Below, in pieces: positions 61,118 to 64,000 of a stretch of 64,000 nucleotides of DNA. A program made the translations under genes and the position numbers. The first letter of the stretch is position 1; every line of letters begins with the position of its first letter. The stretch is from Tolumonas osonensis (GTDB taxonomy: Bacteria > Pseudomonadota > Gammaproteobacteria > Enterobacterales > Aeromonadaceae). The notes below the pieces were generated by a model. That model was given only the letters and a program-made list of their open reading frames with translations. It did not search any database and had not been told where the DNA came from. The DNA lies in the NCBI RefSeq assembly GCF_014202415.1, contig NZ_JACHGR010000006.1:186001-250000 (forward strand), given 5' to 3'.

Positions 61118-61954
61118 TCAGATTGCGGTCTGGCGACAAACCGATTTCTGATATCTGGCAGGCGTGGTGCCATACCGGCGCGTAAAAGCCCGGATCAGAT
61201 GGGATTGATCGGTCAGGCCGGTTTCTGCCGCAACGGTAGCAGACGACACACCGAGAGACAGCAATTGTTTGGCCTTGAACAGACGGTAAGCCATCAGCAT
61301 TTGTTGTGGGGTGACATGATATTGCATCTGAAACTGCCGTAAAAAATGGTACGGGCTCAAATTCACCAGGGAAGCCAGTTCCGGCAGCGTAATGCGCTGC
61401 GCAAGATGTTCACGCAGATAGTCTTTCACGCAATCCAGCCGGTGTCTGGGCCCGGGTTGCGCGGTGTGGCCGGCACAAGTGTATTGGCGGATGAGTGAAC
61501 CGAGCGACGCTAACAGGCACTCCGAGGCCAATGAATCAGAGGATTGCCAGATTTGGCTCAGAAGCGAGGAAAGCGTACGGGCGCAGGCCGGATCATGCCG
61601 GAGAACGTCCTTAAACCACAAGCTGCGCATCCCCGTCATGCTTTCCAGCGTTGCCGGGTCGATATAGATCATCTGATAGCGCCAGCCATTTTCCGTTTCG
61701 GCATGGCCGGTGTGCAGTTCATCCGGGTTCATCAAAACAACACTCCCGGTTGACGCGACATATTCCGAGCCCCGGTAGCGGAAACGTTCGGCCCCGTGGA
61801 TCACGGTACCTATCCCAAACGCTTCATGGGTATGAGGCTCGAAAGTGTGCTGTTCTATATGTGCGCGGTAAAGCTCAATGGCCGGGTGGTCAGCAAGAAT
61901 ACGAAACTGTGCCTGATCTTTTTTCGATTCAAATGTCTCTGGTACACCCTGCAT
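61118..61954 (-). CDS. AraC-family regulator with cupin sensor
   Basis: A 278-residue protein: N-terminal AraC cupin (IEQHTFEPHTHEAFGIGTVIHGAERFRYRG) and two C-terminal helix-turn-helix motifs (LPELASLVNLSPYHFLRQFQMQYHVTPQQMLM; VAAETGLTDQSHLIRAFTRRYGTTPARYQK). The ATG at 61954 has AGGGA upstream; a GTG at 61969 is less supported. It probably regulates the adjacent EamA exporter. Confidence 0.88.
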   Translation of the reverse strand: MQGVPETFESKKDQAQFRILADHPAIELYRAHIEQHTFEPHTHEAFGIGTVIHGAERFRYRGSEYVASTGSVVLMNPDELHTGHAETENGWRYQMIYIDPATLESMTGMRSLWFKDVLRHDPACARTLSSLLSQIWQSSDSLASECLLASLGSLIRQYTCAGHTAQPGPRHRLDCVKDYLREHLAQRITLPELASLVNLSPYHFLRQFQMQYHVTPQQMLMAYRLFKAKQLLSLGVSSATVAAETGLTDQSHLIRAFTRRYGTTPARYQKSVCRQTAI

Positions 61955-62025
61955 GACGAATCCCTGCACAAAATAAGGACGTGGTGATAGGCGTCGAGTC
62001 AGCGACTACCGGGCGTCACATGAAA

Positions 62026-62238
62026 TCAGGCTGCCACGATTTTGTATTCGGTGCTCATGACTTCAATAATATCGCCAGAGACGATTTTCTTGCGTTTTTG
62101 GGTTTCCACCAGTCCGTTCACCAAAACCAGACCATCTTCGATCATGGCTTTTGCTTCGCCACCACTAGCGGCAAGGTTTTCAAATTTCAGGATTTTGAAC
62201 AATTCAACCGGCTCACGGGTAATCACGATTTCTTTCAT
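62026..62238 (-). CDS. ybcJ: Small S4-domain RNA-binding protein (YbcJ-like)
   Basis: A 70-residue protein consisting of one S4 RNA-binding domain (ILKFENLAASGGEAKAMIEDGLVLVNGLVETQKRKKI). Size and layout match E. coli YbcJ, a small conserved RNA-binding protein of unclear role. The ATG at 62238 is chosen because it aligns with the YbcJ start and AGGAAA is upstream. It is a single-gene unit. Confidence 0.87.
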   Translation of the reverse strand: MKEIVITREPVELFKILKFENLAASGGEAKAMIEDGLVLVNGLVETQKRKKIVSGDIIEVMSTEYKIVAA

Positions 62239-62271
62239 TAATGCGTTTTCCTGTTTGCAGAAAATAATCAC

Positions 62272-62597
62272 TGTCAGTGCGAACGCAGTTTATACCACAT
62301 TAGCGCCACATTCCGGAGCTTCTGCCGGTGAGTTTCACAGGCTTTGCCTGTCCCTCTTATGTAATCGATTACATATTATGCGTGGTTAATCCACAGAATA
62401 CGTGTAAATTTAAGGGATAACAGCCTGCGAGGCGTGATGCGCTTTGATCCGGAATTTGTGTTTTGTGTTAGAAAAGTCAGTAAAAATTATGACTTTGTCG
62501 TCATGAAACAGGACAATGGCCTCACTATTAGCGGAAGACCTCTTTCTGCATTGAATTAAACAGTAAACGTTGAATTATAAGTGGAGACACATTTTTT
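62272..62597. other. Divergent control region of ybcJ-like and galR-like genes
   Basis: About 325 bases without a gene. It holds the GalR-type palindrome at 62358-62375; the rest is AT-rich promoter DNA. GTGGAGACAC precedes the repressor ATG at 62598. Confidence 0.5.
62358..62375. promoter_or_regulatory. GalR/LacI-type operator
   Basis: TATGTAATCGATTACATA is a perfect 18-bp palindrome with the GTAANCGNTTAC core used by GalR/GalS. It is 223 bases upstream of the repressor gene and supports autoregulation. Confidence 0.7.
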
Positions 62598-63602
62598 ATG
62601 GCGACCATCAAGGATGTAGCCCGTCTGGCGGGCGTATCGGTGGCAACTGTTTCCCGTGTGTTGAATAACTCATCGCAAACCAGTCCCGAATCGCGGGAAG
62701 CGGTGAAAAAAGCCATGGATGAACTGAAATATCATCCGAATGCCAATGCACGGGCACTTTCACATCAGGGCAATGAAACGCTGGGTATTGTGGTAGCGGA
62801 TGTGTCATCACCGTTTTTCGGCATTATGGTCAAAGCGGTCGATCAGGTTGCTTACGATACCGGTAATTTTTTGCTGGTCGGTAATGGTTATCATGATGCC
62901 AAACGGGAACGTAAAGCCATCGAACAACTGTTACGTCACCAATGTGCCGGCATTGTGGTGCATGCGATGAAGCTGTCCGATGAAGAGCTGGCGCATTTTA
63001 TGGACCATGTGCCAGGCATGGTGATTATCAGCCGTACTGTGCCGGGCTATGAGTCCCGCTGCGTAAATCTGGACAACCGGTTTGGTGCTGCGCTGGCAAC
63101 GAATCACCTGATACAACAAGGACATAGGTCAATTGCTTACATTGGTTCCATGCAGCAGATTGCTGATGCGATTGAGCGGCAGCAAGGCTACACGGATGCG
63201 TTAATCCAGAATGGTATTCCGGTTGATGAGCGACTGATCATTCAAAGTTCGCCGGATGAGCTGGGCGGGGAACGGGCGGTCATTGAGTTATTGAATCAGG
63301 GAAGAAAGATGACAGGCATTGTCTGTTATAACGATCCGATAGCTGTAGGCGCATTATCCACGTTGATAGATAACGATATTAAAGTACCGAATCAGATATC
63401 GGTCATCGGTTTTGACGACGTTCTGATCAATTATCTGCAACCCCGCTTAACCACAATCCGCTATCCGGTCGTGGAGATGGCTAGACAGGCAGCCAGACTG
63501 GCAATCGCATTAGCGCATGGTGAGCCAGCACCGGATGTCACCAATCTGTTTACTCCGACTCTGGTGCGTCGTTATTCGGTTGCACCCGCCGTATCATCCT
63601 AG
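62598..63602 (+). CDS. galR: GalR/GalS-type LacI-family repressor
   Basis: A 334-residue LacI-family protein. It starts MATIKDVARLAGVSVATVSRVLNNSSQTSPESREAV, identical in style to GalR/GalS, and has the GQQ-less core ETLGIVVADVSSPFFGIMVKAV, NLDNRFGAALATNHL and QISVIGFDDVLI. Length is slightly below E. coli GalR/GalS. Palindromes with the GalR core lie upstream and near the window end. The E. coli galS-mglBAC order would predict galactose transport genes just outside (inference). Confidence 0.85.
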   Translation: MATIKDVARLAGVSVATVSRVLNNSSQTSPESREAVKKAMDELKYHPNANARALSHQGNETLGIVVADVSSPFFGIMVKAVDQVAYDTGNFLLVGNGYHDAKRERKAIEQLLRHQCAGIVVHAMKLSDEELAHFMDHVPGMVIISRTVPGYESRCVNLDNRFGAALATNHLIQQGHRSIAYIGSMQQIADAIERQQGYTDALIQNGIPVDERLIIQSSPDELGGERAVIELLNQGRKMTGIVCYNDPIAVGALSTLIDNDIKVPNQISVIGFDDVLINYLQPRLTTIRYPVVEMARQAARLAIALAHGEPAPDVTNLFTPTLVRRYSVAPAVSS

Positions 63603-63867
63603 TTTTTATCTTACCCTTGTGACAGGGTTGTATGGAAACGATGCCATGTGAGCGCGCTTTTCGGCGGCTCTATGGCATGGTTAGCATGAACTCATAATCA
63701 CTCTCCGCCTTTGTTAGCGTAATCTTATATTTGCCCTCAGTGTTTTTGTTTTAAAATCCTTAAATTTCATAAAGTTATTGGTTTTTTGCGCTGTTTGCAC
63801 CTTCCTGTTTTTACTTTCTTGCCGATTTTGATGTATGTCACGTTTGCTGACATCTTTTGCGTTTGAA

Positions 63868-63883
63868 TTTGATGATTATCACA
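63868..63883. promoter_or_regulatory. CRP site candidate
   Basis: TTTGA-TGATTA-TCACA fits the TGTGA-N6-TCACA CRP consensus with one mismatch, within AT-rich flanks and about 50 bases before the GalR-like operator. Confidence 0.55.
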
Positions 63884-63933
63884 TTTAAAGGCAAGACACA
63901 TATCTATTCGGCGTCCTGTTTATATAGGATTGC

Positions 63934-63945
63934 GTAATCGTTTAC
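63934..63945. promoter_or_regulatory. GalR-type operator near window end
   Basis: GTAATCGTTTAC has the GTAANCGNTTAC core; a related half (GTAAACGGG) follows at 63956. Together with the upstream CRP-like site it looks like a galactose-regulated promoter. Confidence 0.6.
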
Positions 63946-64000
63946 ATGGAAGTTTGTAAACGGGTTCGGCGATCATCCCTGTGAAAATATTTGCTGGCGC

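Larger units (their letters stand above)
63603..64000. other. Region downstream of galR-like gene, promoter DNA
   Basis: About 400 bases without a gene. From left to right: AT-rich DNA, an ATGTCA-N7-TGACAT inverted repeat (63835-63853), a CRP-like site and a GalR-like operator, all consistent with a promoter firing rightward out of the window. Confidence 0.5.

Noticed and set aside
1-64000. CRISPR arrays, tRNA or rRNA genes, insertion sequences
   Set aside because: No regularly spaced repeats, cloverleaf-like sequences, rRNA stretches or transposase-like proteins were seen in reading both strands; a covariance-model scan would be needed to exclude small RNAs.

Overview
The window is chromosomal DNA of a facultatively anaerobic gammaproteobacterium. 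Gene content (galactitol-type PTS operon, NifJ, TrxC, several LysR, AraC and LacI regulators) and moderate GC fit the Aeromonadales. A Tolumonas-like genome is my best guess, from memory rather than from a search. I see no rRNA, tRNA, CRISPR array, transposase or integrase. Most genes are intact and arranged in short operons, often with ATGA overlaps.

Layout. 1-13.7 kb: the start of a KAS II gene, a YghZ-type aldo/keto reductase, an ABC1-kinase/coiled-coil pair, a two-gene pyruvate:ferredoxin oxidoreductase operon (nifJ plus a GltD-like flavoprotein fused to ferredoxin domains), a periplasmic multicopper oxidase, an EamA exporter, and a membrane fatty-acid hydroxylase behind a near-perfect Fur box. 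13.7-16.4 kb: SDR and AKR genes divergent from a LysR gene. 16.6-25.9 kb: a galactitol/tagatose operon in the order gatZABCDY, then gatR, an FGGY sugar kinase and a PAS-GAF-GGDEF diguanylate cyclase.

26.1-30.8 kb is the most unusual part. It is a tightly overlapping five-gene operon: thermostable-hemolysin family protein, AMP-dependent acyl ligase, heme-oxygenase-like diiron oxidase with a full ligand set, SDR and a periplasmic TPR protein. It looks like an uncharacterised lipid or small-molecule pathway. It is followed by a PfkB-kinase relic and a GGDEF-tail relic. The GGDEF relic shares a 23-bp direct repeat with the end of the intact cyclase gene, so the operon is bracketed by the repeat as if inserted or rearranged there.

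30.8-37.4 kb: NmrA-like reductase divergent from LysR, a second LysR, an MBL-fold lipase-like protein, and a Bcr/CflA-type MFS pump coupled to an AraC gene. 37.7-49.1 kb: plant-polysaccharide (arabinoside) use, with a GH3 lipoprotein, GH51 arabinofuranosidase, a complete sugar ABC importer with its own ATPase, a LacI regulator and a cytoplasmic GH43. trxC sits inside this stretch on the other strand. 49.1-62.2 kb: nitrogen and amino-acid genes, with a GNAT, an amidinohydrolase plus N-carbamoyl-amino-acid hydrolase pair with a LuxR regulator and a PotD-like binding protein, Lrp with LysE, an actinobacterial-looking PanB, PhzF, a MocR regulator, GFA, a second LysE, an EamA exporter with AraC, and a small S4 RNA-binding protein. 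62.3-64 kb: a GalR/GalS-type repressor with palindromic operators upstream and near the window end, beside a CRP-like site, suggesting that a galactose operon starts just outside.

Products are assigned by motif recognition and remembered family features; no database search was run.
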